DNA of 64,000 nt from the IMG/VR virus record IMGVR_UViG_3300043411_001118, positions 1 to 64,000 of that record, one strand, 5' to 3'. The notes beneath the pieces were generated by a model. That model saw only the letters and a list, made by a program, of their open reading frames with translations. It ran no database searches and had not been told where the DNA came from. This DNA is from a virus. Of the stretch, positions 57,208 through 64,000 are shown one piece after another; the first letter of the stretch is position 1; every line of letters starts with the position of its first letter. Position numbers and translations under genes: made by a program.

Positions 57208-57966
57208 TTATTGAATGGAGCTAATTAGCTTTCTGGCACTAACAATTTCAAAAAAGGTTCTACCTATGATAGAATTCAACTTATCCAGTCTGAACAGGGT
57301 ATCTCCCCAGATTGGTCTATAATGTAGACAGTTCTCCGATGGAACAGCTAACAATTGACCTGTCGTTCTCATCGTCCCTCGACCATCTCCCATCCGTAAG
57401 GGAGAATCGTCCTGGTCCAATTGCATCAATACGTCCATCAATTCGATTGGAGTCTTACTCATCGACATCGATATTTCTGGAATTTTTATATCATCTCGAT
57501 TAGAAATGACTGTTGACGATGACCTTGATAACTCTTTAACAGCCGATGAATATACACCATCTATATTACTGCCATCTAACACAAATGCTTTCTCGGAATT
57601 CATCACCAAAACATTTCCTGTGATCTCTTGTTCCTTTAAAATCTCAATTGACTCTTCTGGAGTTGATGCATATAAAGCTTTTCTGACTCTCAGACCCTCC
57701 GGTGAATTGTATTTTCTTTCTTCTCGATTCGCCCGTCTAATATCGGATATCTCATTTTCGATATCGATTCTTGGACAAACCAAAACAACTAAACCGTGTT
57801 CGTTTAATCCTTCGGAGAATCGACTGACCTCATCCCAAAGGAACAAACGTTCGATATCATTTCGAAAACTCTTTCTGATTCTGATCCTTGGCTTATAATT
57901 ACAGTCTCGATTCTTCGCCGCGACAAATCCAACACCATTAAAATATTTGCAAACTATAGTTGACAT
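57208..57966 (-). CDS. Ntn-hydrolase-like protein (acyltransferase/C45-type)
   Basis: A 252-aa protein: V-G-F-V-A-A-K-N-R-D near residue 12-21, then E-G-L-N-E-H-G-L-V-V-L and a late H-Y-R-P-I-W-G-D. The N-R-D and E-G-x-N-E-x-G pattern is typical of Ntn-hydrolases of the choloylglycine/acyltransferase type found in some marine phages. These normally use an N-terminal Cys or Ser nucleophile; after Met removal Ser 2 would be first here. The start overlaps the stop of the zincin gene (TAATG). Confidence 0.55.
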   Translation of the reverse strand: MSTIVCKYFNGVGFVAAKNRDCNYKPRIRIRKSFRNDIERLFLWDEVSRFSEGLNEHGLVVLVCPRIDIENEISDIRRANREERKYNSPEGLRVRKALYASTPEESIEILKEQEITGNVLVMNSEKAFVLDGSNIDGVYSSAVKELSRSSSTVISNRDDIKIPEISMSMSKTPIELMDVLMQLDQDDSPLRMGDGRGTMRTTGQLLAVPSENCLHYRPIWGDTLFRLDKLNSIIGRTFFEIVSARKLISSIQ

Positions 57967-58742
57967 TATCCAAACCTTTTCTGATAAGCATTAAAAAGCG
58001 AGAACTGTTTTTTCACCATAGATGCCCAAGATTTTGCTCGATTTTGGAGTGAGTGATCTCCCTCGATGAAAGTTGCGTAATATGCATTAATCAAATATGA
58101 AACGACATCTGCTGAGTATGTGTCATCGGGAAGATTGTATTTTTTAATCGCCGCCTGTGATACATCCCAATATGCATTTATCCGCTTATCAATGTCATCA
58201 GGAAGAATGAGTCGCGGAACATCATCCACCAAATAATCGATAAACCCATAAAATTTAGTAACTGGAACACCACTAAATTTCAGAACTATCCCCTGTACCC
58301 ACGGCTGAAATTCTATGTCTTGAAAAATATATTTAGCACCATCCAACCCACGTCCACCTGTCTCATAATTAAGAGTTTTCCAAGGCGTTAGTTTTTGTCT
58401 GGAGTGTATGAATTCGTGGATAAATGTTGATAGTAGGGTTTGTGCAGTTCTGGGCTTATTCCATATCGAATCGTGAACCGTAGGAACTCCCAAATAAATT
58501 TCATCTGGTGTCCTGAATTCTCCGTTAATTGATCCCGATATACGAAACACAACCTCCATTTGCGGCCCAAATTGTTTCGTTTCGTTTGAAAGTTGATCGG
58601 CCATTGATACCAGATCAACATTACCCTTCGCCCCCATGTCACGAATATTTTTTGAAATAATTTCTTTGGACGATTGATAGAGTTTGTAAAACTTATCAAT
58701 GAACGATTCATTCAGAAACGATTTAAAGGAACGCCCTGACAT
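57966..58742 (-). CDS. head-targeted zinc metalloprotease-like protein (copy 2)
   Basis: A 258-aa protein. Leader MSGRSFKSFLNESFIDKFY contains the F-L-N-E-S targeting and cleavage pattern. A zincin motif FIHEFIHSRQ gives H109-E110-x-x-H113. YIFQDIEFQPWVQGIVL and a final Y-Q-K-R-F-G are shared with the upstream paralogue. If active, it would be a metallopeptidase injected with the DNA. The third zinc ligand is not obvious. Coupled by TAATG to both neighbours. Confidence 0.7.
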   Translation of the reverse strand: MSGRSFKSFLNESFIDKFYKLYQSSKEIISKNIRDMGAKGNVDLVSMADQLSNETKQFGPQMEVVFRISGSINGEFRTPDEIYLGVPTVHDSIWNKPRTAQTLLSTFIHEFIHSRQKLTPWKTLNYETGGRGLDGAKYIFQDIEFQPWVQGIVLKFSGVPVTKFYGFIDYLVDDVPRLILPDDIDKRINAYWDVSQAAIKKYNLPDDTYSADVVSYLINAYYATFIEGDHSLQNRAKSWASMVKKQFSLFNAYQKRFG

Positions 58743-59536
58743 TATCCAAACCTTCTTCGATATATCTGAAACAATTTAAATTCTTTTTTAATAACCTTGA
58801 TCCAAGACGTTGCTCGACTTTTTAACTCATCATTACCAATTTGGAATGTCGTATTATATACATCTATTAAATTCGAAACTGCGTTTGTTGTTGATGGATC
58901 TTTAGGAATATTAAATTTTTGTAAGATTTTTGAAGTAGCGACAACAATTTCAAATTGTCGTTGACTATCTGGACCCAAAAAAGAAAATTTCATTTCTGGA
59001 ACTTCGGTTATTAGTGAATCGACAAACGCATTAAAATTTCCTTCGGGAACATCTATAAATCTTAAAATGGTTCCCTGTATCCACGGTTGAAATTCCAAAT
59101 CTTGGAACATATATTTGGCTTGTTTTAGTGAAGATCTGCCACGTTGAATATAGGATGATTTAAAATATTCCGCTGAAATTTCTTGCCGAGAATGAATGAA
59201 CTCATGAATTATGGTCGAAATCAATTTGGTTATTATATGTTCTTTTCTCCAAACAGGATCAACAAACATCGGAACATATAAATTTATTTTTTTATCGTCT
59301 GAAAAGTATACTCCGGAGATTGAGATGTTATTTTTTCTATTTTGTATAAACTCAATTTCAATCTTATCTCCAAACCTAGAAAATTCCAAAGAAATTTTCC
59401 TCTCAATTTTAGGAATGGCATCAGAAATTTTGTTGTTTGCTACTAGCTCATCATTCAAAATTTTTGTGATATTCTGGTAAACAGTATAGAACTTGTCCAC
59501 GAACGATTCATTTAGGAATGTCTTGAATGTTCGCAC
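58742..59536 (-). CDS. head-targeted zinc metalloprotease-like protein (copy 1)
   Basis: A 264-aa paralogue of the next gene. Leader MRTFKTFLNESFVDKFY (GTG start), then IIHEFIHSRQ with H111-E112-x-x-H115, Y-M-F-Q-D-L-E-F-Q-P-W-I-Q-G and a final Y-R-R-R-F-G. The leaders, zincin motifs and ends are the best conserved parts; the middles have diverged. This suggests an old tandem duplication with both copies kept. Confidence 0.7.
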   Translation of the reverse strand: MRTFKTFLNESFVDKFYTVYQNITKILNDELVANNKISDAIPKIERKISLEFSRFGDKIEIEFIQNRKNNISISGVYFSDDKKINLYVPMFVDPVWRKEHIITKLISTIIHEFIHSRQEISAEYFKSSYIQRGRSSLKQAKYMFQDLEFQPWIQGTILRFIDVPEGNFNAFVDSLITEVPEMKFSFLGPDSQRQFEIVVATSKILQKFNIPKDPSTTNAVSNLIDVYNTTFQIGNDELKSRATSWIKVIKKEFKLFQIYRRRFG

Positions 59537-59544
59537 TGGACCAC

Positions 59545-60762
59545 TTATTTAAAATCTAATTTTTCGAACGCCTCATCGATTGACTCTTTTTTTAAGTCAT
59601 CGGATTTTTTCTGAACATCTTTCTCTCGACGATCCGCTTCACGCTCTTGTTGTTTTTTCTTGAAGTCTTTCTCTCGCGCCTTTTCTAAATCGTAGGCTTG
59701 CTTATCCTTAATTCGATCAAGATCGTCTGTTTGTTTTTCTTTTGTTTTCTGAGCCTCTGTCTTATCGAGATCTGAACCTTCCTCTTGGATGTCTACAATA
59801 TACTGAGTTGCTAAAAACTTAGTAGCACCCACTCGATCTCCATTAAACAAAACTTTTGGTGCTAATAGTGGTTGGTGCATATTTCCGGATTTAGTAATGA
59901 TATACCGACCATTTTCTTTACGAACAAAAATAGTTCCATTGACCGTATCTGCAACAGCAATTTCTTCATCACGATCAAGTATTTTAATATCTTCTTTTGC
60001 CGTTCTCAATCGAAGACCATCTATTTCTGATGGTGACAGACTGCCAGACTCGTACATAGATTTTTTGTTTTTAGGATCGTCTGGATCTGATCCATAAATT
60101 TTATCTGGATCTAGTTTGTATTTCTTTATTTCTTTATCAATACCAGCTTTAATTTGTTTTGCTAATGTTACGTTTCCGTGTTTTCTGGTTATTTTATAGT
60201 CAGAAACCCAATGAGCTAAACCCTTTAATACACCATCAGGAACCGACTCATAAAGATTTCCTTCAATATAATTCTTTGCTAAGAAGCTTTTAGCCCCGCC
60301 CCTATCGCCATGAAACACCACTTGTTTTGGTTTATCTTTTGATTGAGTCGTAATGCGATACTGTCCATTAAAAATACTGATGCCCAGTGGTCCAATTTCC
60401 GTATCAAAAACCTGTGCATGTGGAGATTTGTTACGATTCTTTTGAAACTGGTTATCTGCAACTTGAAGATCTCGTTCGGCCTGATCTTGTCGGAGTTTTT
60501 CTGAAGACTCTGTTATGGTGTCTTTCCCCTTGATCATATCAGTCAATTCTTTTTTGATTTTCTTAGCAACTTCCCCGCGCCATGAGGATGCATTGGAAAG
60601 AAATCCCGCAAGAATAGATGATGCACTGTCCATAATATACTTGTCTGACATCGAGTGAAGATCATACATAGCCTCAAGATATGGCTTAGCTGCAAAATTT
60701 ACTGGCTTCCAGTTGGCTTTGATCTCATATGCGATTGTTGAAATTGGACGATTTTTTGCCAC
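59545..60762 (-). CDS. conserved myophage protein with duplicated C-terminal module
   Basis: A 405-aa protein. The N-terminal 80 residues (NRPISTIAYEIKANWKPVNF, then P-Y-L-E-A-M, FLSNASSWRG) match a family of small marine-phage proteins. Two copies of a module follow: FNGQYRITT...VVFHGDRGGAKSFLAKNYI and ENGRYIITK...VLFNGDRVGATKFLATQYI. The last 70 residues are a highly charged coiled coil. Function is unknown. It starts at GTG with AGGAG 9 nt upstream. Confidence 0.6.
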   Translation of the reverse strand: MAKNRPISTIAYEIKANWKPVNFAAKPYLEAMYDLHSMSDKYIMDSASSILAGFLSNASSWRGEVAKKIKKELTDMIKGKDTITESSEKLRQDQAERDLQVADNQFQKNRNKSPHAQVFDTEIGPLGISIFNGQYRITTQSKDKPKQVVFHGDRGGAKSFLAKNYIEGNLYESVPDGVLKGLAHWVSDYKITRKHGNVTLAKQIKAGIDKEIKKYKLDPDKIYGSDPDDPKNKKSMYESGSLSPSEIDGLRLRTAKEDIKILDRDEEIAVADTVNGTIFVRKENGRYIITKSGNMHQPLLAPKVLFNGDRVGATKFLATQYIVDIQEEGSDLDKTEAQKTKEKQTDDLDRIKDKQAYDLEKAREKDFKKKQQEREADRREKDVQKKSDDLKKESIDEAFEKLDFK

Positions 60763-60990
60763 TTAATTGATCTCCTGCTGTGCTTTGATAATTGAACTAA
60801 GGAGTGTTGCTAAGACACCCTTTTTAAGAACCGTTTCGATATCCTTAAACTCATCTTTGGAAGCCAATTTTTCTAGCTCTCTAAGAGTTTCTACAATCTC
60901 TTTTTTAGCTCGACTCATAGAGACTGTTCCATATCCACTAACATGAATTTGTGGATCGATATCTTCACAAAGATTTTTTAAAGTTTTCAC
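60763..60990 (-). CDS. small helical protein
   Basis: A 75-aa protein starting at a GTG that overlaps the preceding TGA (GTGA), with GGAAGAG upstream; an ATG at 61014 is possible. It is helical and charged. It ends directly before the 405-aa gene, of which it may be a partner. Confidence 0.5.
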   Translation of the reverse strand: MKTLKNLCEDIDPQIHVSGYGTVSMSRAKKEIVETLRELEKLASKDEFKDIETVLKKGVLATLLSSIIKAQQEIN

Positions 60991-61229
60991 TGAATCTCTT
61001 CCCAGTCTTCCCATTTCAACAGATCAATTTCTGCTGTCATGGTAAACTCTATATTCTTAAACCCTATTTCCTCAAGATCCTTTCTCAAGTCCTTAAGTAT
61101 TTGGTTATACTTCCGTTCTCGAATACTGAGTTTTCGGTCTAACTTATTTATTTCTTTTGACTTTAGAAGCTTTCGGCGATGACTTTTAGCCTTCTCAGTG
61201 TTTAACCTACGATATGGCTTTGGTCTCAT
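60987..61229 (-). CDS. small basic protein
   Basis: An 80-aa protein, very basic and helical at the start (RPKPYRRLNTEKAKSHRRK) with an acidic W-E-D-W-E-E end. Unknown. Confidence 0.55.
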   Translation of the reverse strand: MRPKPYRRLNTEKAKSHRRKLLKSKEINKLDRKLSIRERKYNQILKDLRKDLEEIGFKNIEFTMTAEIDLLKWEDWEEIQ

Positions 61230-61292
61230 AACGGTATTTAATACAGAACAACCACATTTTACTGTATAGGAAACTATACACTTTCAGGAAAA

Positions 61293-62147
61293 TTAATAGT
61301 TCCTAATGAGTAATTCTGATACCTTGGAACTGTTTGTTGGAGCGCCCATGGCCTGAGTAGAAGAAATTTTTTCGATATTAAATTTCTTATATAACGTATG
61401 AACCTCTTCAACATCAGATTGAGATAGTAACCATTTGGAACCTACTCGATCCAATCTTGTTAATAGCGCGGCCAATATTTTGTGTTCATCTGGACCAAAC
61501 GAATCTTTGGTGTAAGATGTAAAGGATTCCTTGATGACTGGATAGTATGGTGGATCTATATAAACGAAATCTGATTTCCTCGTTACGCTTTCGCGCACTA
61601 CTTCTTTGTAGTCCCGCAAATTAACATCAGCATTTTGAAGTGCATCAGATGCAGCCAGCATTTTATCTTTGCAAACAAAATCAACATCGACTTTTTTATT
61701 CCAAGGTGTGTTATAAAATCCTGAAGAATTGACTCTCCATAGACCATTAAATCCAGTCCGGTTAAGTGCTGCAAATCTAGCAGCGCGTTTTTCTGAGGAT
61801 AATTTTTTATAACTATCTTCCCTGTCTAATTGTTGTAAAATTTTAAATGTCGCTTCTGGATTTTCATTATAAATTTTTTGATTATTTTCTAATTCTTCGA
61901 TCAACTCTTCCGGATTATTTTTTAAGACTCGAAAAAAATTAATCAACTCTGGATTAGTGTCACTGATAATAGACGATAACTTGGTTTGTGTATCAGATTG
62001 TTTACTTTGAATGGCAAAGAACACACTGGCCCCACCACAAAATGGCTCGAAGTACCTCTCAAATTTTTCTGGTAATCGAGACATTATCTGAGGAAGTAGT
62101 TTTCTCTTTCCACCAACCCATTTAATTGGAGAAATAATGTTTTTCAT
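61293..62147 (-). CDS. Dam-like DNA adenine methyltransferase
   Basis: A 284-aa D12-class N6-adenine methylase: IKWVGGKRKLL (8-18), FEPFCGGASVFF (33-44, SAM motif), F-N-G-L-W-R-V-N and YIDPPYYP (196-203). The Dam type usually targets GATC. It is the second adenine methylase in the window and only distantly similar to the one at 43217. GGGTGATC precedes the ATG, which overlaps the end of the gene upstream. Confidence 0.88.
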   Translation of the reverse strand: MKNIISPIKWVGGKRKLLPQIMSRLPEKFERYFEPFCGGASVFFAIQSKQSDTQTKLSSIISDTNPELINFFRVLKNNPEELIEELENNQKIYNENPEATFKILQQLDREDSYKKLSSEKRAARFAALNRTGFNGLWRVNSSGFYNTPWNKKVDVDFVCKDKMLAASDALQNADVNLRDYKEVVRESVTRKSDFVYIDPPYYPVIKESFTSYTKDSFGPDEHKILAALLTRLDRVGSKWLLSQSDVEEVHTLYKKFNIEKISSTQAMGAPTNSSKVSELLIRNY

Positions 62148-62359
62148 TGATCACCCTCATCTACTGAATCATCCATTTCAGATAATTTTTCCATGATAAA
62201 TTCCATCGTATACTGCATTCCCAATTTAAAAATATCTCCAACTAAATTATTTTTAGACGGTTCATCACCAAGCGCATTTCCTATCAGCAAATCTTTTTTA
62301 TTGGATAATTCATCCATCAATGACCAGATGGCTAATGTGCTAATGTTTTTATATTTCAC
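62144..62359 (-). CDS. small acidic protein
   Basis: A 71-aa protein starting at GTG with GGGAGG 4-5 nt upstream. The C-terminus is acidic (SEMDDSVDEGDQ). It lies between the helicase and methylase genes. Unknown. Confidence 0.55.
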   Translation of the reverse strand: MKYKNISTLAIWSLMDELSNKKDLLIGNALGDEPSKNNLVGDIFKLGMQYTMEFIMEKLSEMDDSVDEGDQ

Positions 62360-62368
62360 AATTCCTCC

Positions 62369-63781
62369 CTAAAAAAATGGATCATCCTCTACTGTTTCTC
62401 TAACCTCTGCTCTGAGCCTCGTACCAGATTTTGTTTTGTCAAATGATGGTGTGTCATCCTTTTCTTTCTCTTTATTTTCTGGTTGATCTACATCATACAA
62501 CGTCATTCGAGATCGGTCTACTCCAAGAGCAAATCTACGAACAGCCGAAACATCATTGTCCCGGAGCTTCATCACCTTAATGATATATTGGCCCATTGTT
62601 TCTAATTCTTCGGTTGTGATAATTCCGAACATTGTGTCTGTTACTTGAGGAAGTCCAAAGGACTCCGACACATCATCCAAATCCAAGTCTGGAGCATTCA
62701 ATCCTCCACGATTTGTTTGTGTTGCTGTAAAAACCGCTGTGTTTGTCTCGGAAGCCAGACCACGAATTTCACTTGCGATTGTTCGAACCGTCGAATACAG
62801 ATCAGAGTTTTTTCCTAATTGCTCAATACTTCTCATTTCATTTAAGTAATCGATGACTATGATATCTGGAACAAATTTCTTTTTTAAAGCTAGCTCTGAT
62901 ACCAAATGTTTAATGTGAAAAGCACTGATAGATTTTGCTGGATAGTCTTTAATAATCAAGCGTCCAGGAACGCGCCTTCTAACATCATTCATCTTTGAAA
63001 TATATTCGGTGTGGTGCATGTTCTTAATTGTGTTTACTGGAACCGCGAACAAGTTAGCATCGATTCTTGATCGAACTTTATGTTCTGACATTTCAACCGA
63101 AACGTAGAGAACATTTTTTCCGTATGACACATATGAACTAGCGAAGTGACACAAAAATAATGACTTCCCTTTGTTTGGTGGTGCCATAAAAACATTCAGT
63201 GTTTTCCTGGTGAATCCTCCATCGGTGATTCGATTAAACATTTCCAAATTACATGCAAGCACATCTTCTTTATTTTGATAATTCAAATATGCTTGTTCGG
63301 ATTCCTCGAAGTAATCGTGTCCAATTGATGGATCGAATGTTAGGGATAGTGCCTCCCGAAATAGTTCTGGAATCTTTCCCCTAGACAAATTCTTATTCTC
63401 TGATTCACTCGCAATCTCTGCTGCCTGTAGTGTTGCATGTAAAAATGATTGATCTCGACACCATTTTTCTGCTCTATCGAGCATCCATTTAGGATCAATT
63501 TTTTTAGGATGTTCTAGAAATGGTACGTACTGCTTAATTTTTGCATAGTCATCCTCAGTCAATTCGGAACTTTCTGAGAAATTAATTAACACCATTTCGA
63601 GTGTTGGTGTTCCCTTATATTTTTGAATGAGTTTTGAGATGCATGTAAAAATTAATTTGTCTTGTCGTTCTTGAAAAAAATCTTCTTTTATGAATGGATA
63701 CGCCGTGGAAATGAAACTGTCACTATGAAGTAACTGGTTTAAAATTAATATTTCAATTCGATCATCCGACATCGGAAACAT
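62369..63781 (-). CDS. replicative DNA helicase gp41 (DnaB-like)
   Basis: A 470-aa RecA-fold hexameric helicase. The N-terminal domain (1-150) is followed by the Walker A PPNKGKS (201-207) and Walker B IIVIDYLNE, with TATQTNR as the DnaB-type H3 region and G-V-D-R-S-R-M as an arginine-finger region. It unwinds DNA at the fork with primase gp61 and loader gp59, both in this window. Confidence 0.9.
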   Translation of the reverse strand: MFPMSDDRIEILILNQLLHSDSFISTAYPFIKEDFFQERQDKLIFTCISKLIQKYKGTPTLEMVLINFSESSELTEDDYAKIKQYVPFLEHPKKIDPKWMLDRAEKWCRDQSFLHATLQAAEIASESENKNLSRGKIPELFREALSLTFDPSIGHDYFEESEQAYLNYQNKEDVLACNLEMFNRITDGGFTRKTLNVFMAPPNKGKSLFLCHFASSYVSYGKNVLYVSVEMSEHKVRSRIDANLFAVPVNTIKNMHHTEYISKMNDVRRRVPGRLIIKDYPAKSISAFHIKHLVSELALKKKFVPDIIVIDYLNEMRSIEQLGKNSDLYSTVRTIASEIRGLASETNTAVFTATQTNRGGLNAPDLDLDDVSESFGLPQVTDTMFGIITTEELETMGQYIIKVMKLRDNDVSAVRRFALGVDRSRMTLYDVDQPENKEKEKDDTPSFDKTKSGTRLRAEVRETVEDDPFF

Positions 63782-64000
63782 CTATCATATTTAAAGTTTG
63801 GTGTTTAAGAATATCCAACACAACAGAATAAACTTGTTTTCGAATACTCAAAAGATCTAACTGCTTTGGGTTTTCAACAACTGTCATAGTAAAAGAAATT
63901 TCGAGTTCGTTTGTTAGACTTGCTCCGACATGAACGCCGTCTACATTTACTATGGTCCCGCGAAATCGTAAAGACGTTAATTGAATATAACTTTTGAACG
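63762..64000 (-). CDS. C-terminal part of a gene running off the window
   Basis: An open frame enters from the right edge and stops at 63762, overlapping the helicase start by 20 nt. It gives the last 78 residues (...NVDGVHVGASLTNELEIS...LDILKHQTLNMIDVSDVG). The beta-rich then helical end is not recognised. Confidence 0.6.
   Translation of the reverse strand, partial: FKSYIQLTSLRFRGTIVNVDGVHVGASLTNELEISFTMTVVENPKQLDLLSIRKQVYSVVLDILKHQTLNMIDVSDVG

Noticed and set aside
1-64000. CRISPR array or integration module
   Set aside because: The two tandem repeats have 12-bp units with no spacers. No integrase, excisionase or repressor gene was seen.

Overview
The window looks like part of the genome of a large, strictly lytic, contractile-tailed (myo)phage that is distantly T4-like, and it has low G+C by eye. 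Recognisable T4-type genes include baseplate and tube proteins (gp19/gp54-like, gp48-like, gp53, a gp27-like hub), head completion gp4, the gp33-gp59-gp32 block, gp41 helicase, gp61 primase, RNase H and gp1 dNMP kinase. The host should be a Gram-negative bacterium: the phage carries an overlapping inner/outer spanin pair, several lipoprotein signals, an LpxR-type lipid A deacylase and a membrane-anchored transglycosylase. I cannot name the host. Most genes lie on the minus strand, tightly packed with ATGA, GTGA or TAATG overlaps. There is one tRNA, and I see no integrase or other sign of lysogeny.

Layout. 1-6300: a virion block with divergent transcription from about 2.1 kb (tube, a conserved virion protein and gp4 leftward; tube cap, wedge, hub and two head-targeted proteins rightward). 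6.3-19.6 kb: an accessory region of about 55 very small, mostly orphan genes on the minus strand. It is broken by a rightward ParB-RelA/SpoT fusion gene and read from a family of strong sigma70-like promoters. 19.6-22 kb: gp32, gp59, gp33 and a LAGLIDADG homing endonuclease. 22-27 kb: small membrane, zinc-binding and secreted proteins, plus dNMP kinase. 27.1-27.4 kb: a noncoding segment closed by a perfect 15-bp inverted repeat, probably a structured RNA. 27.4-36 kb: PhoH, a secreted subtilisin, then a cassette of virion adornment or fibre-like proteins. 36-43 kb: small proteins, RNase H and an ExoI/DexA-like exonuclease. 43-47 kb: an adenine methylase, a lysis transglycosylase, tRNA(CAU) and a RuvC-like nuclease. 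47-55 kb: class II ribonucleotide reductase, primase, spanins, peptide deformylase and lipid A deacylase. 55-64 kb: a repeat-containing virion protein, an Ntn-hydrolase-like protein, two paralogous zinc metalloprotease-like proteins, a Dam-like methylase and the replicative helicase.

The most interesting theme is a set of unrelated proteins that all begin with the same short leader, M-[KR]-x-[FY]-x-x-[FI]-L-x-E-[AS], ending in the L-x-E cleavage signature of T4-type prohead proteases. This is the form of the T4 internal-protein capsid targeting sequence. It is carried by a J-domain protein, a ParB-like plus RelA/SpoT-synthetase-like fusion, two HEFIH zincins and two unknowns. The window therefore appears to encode a set of effectors packaged in the head and injected with the DNA. 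A separate, promoter-driven ppGpp-hydrolase-like (MESH1/SpoT) gene lies just downstream of the Rel-like gene and may be its counterweight.

Two further genome-scale signals stand out. The 8-mer GGACGATT (often CCAGGGACGATT) occurs about 35 times on both strands, inside and between genes, far above chance. A family of minus-strand promoters shares TTGACA followed two bases later by TTTGGAT in the spacer.
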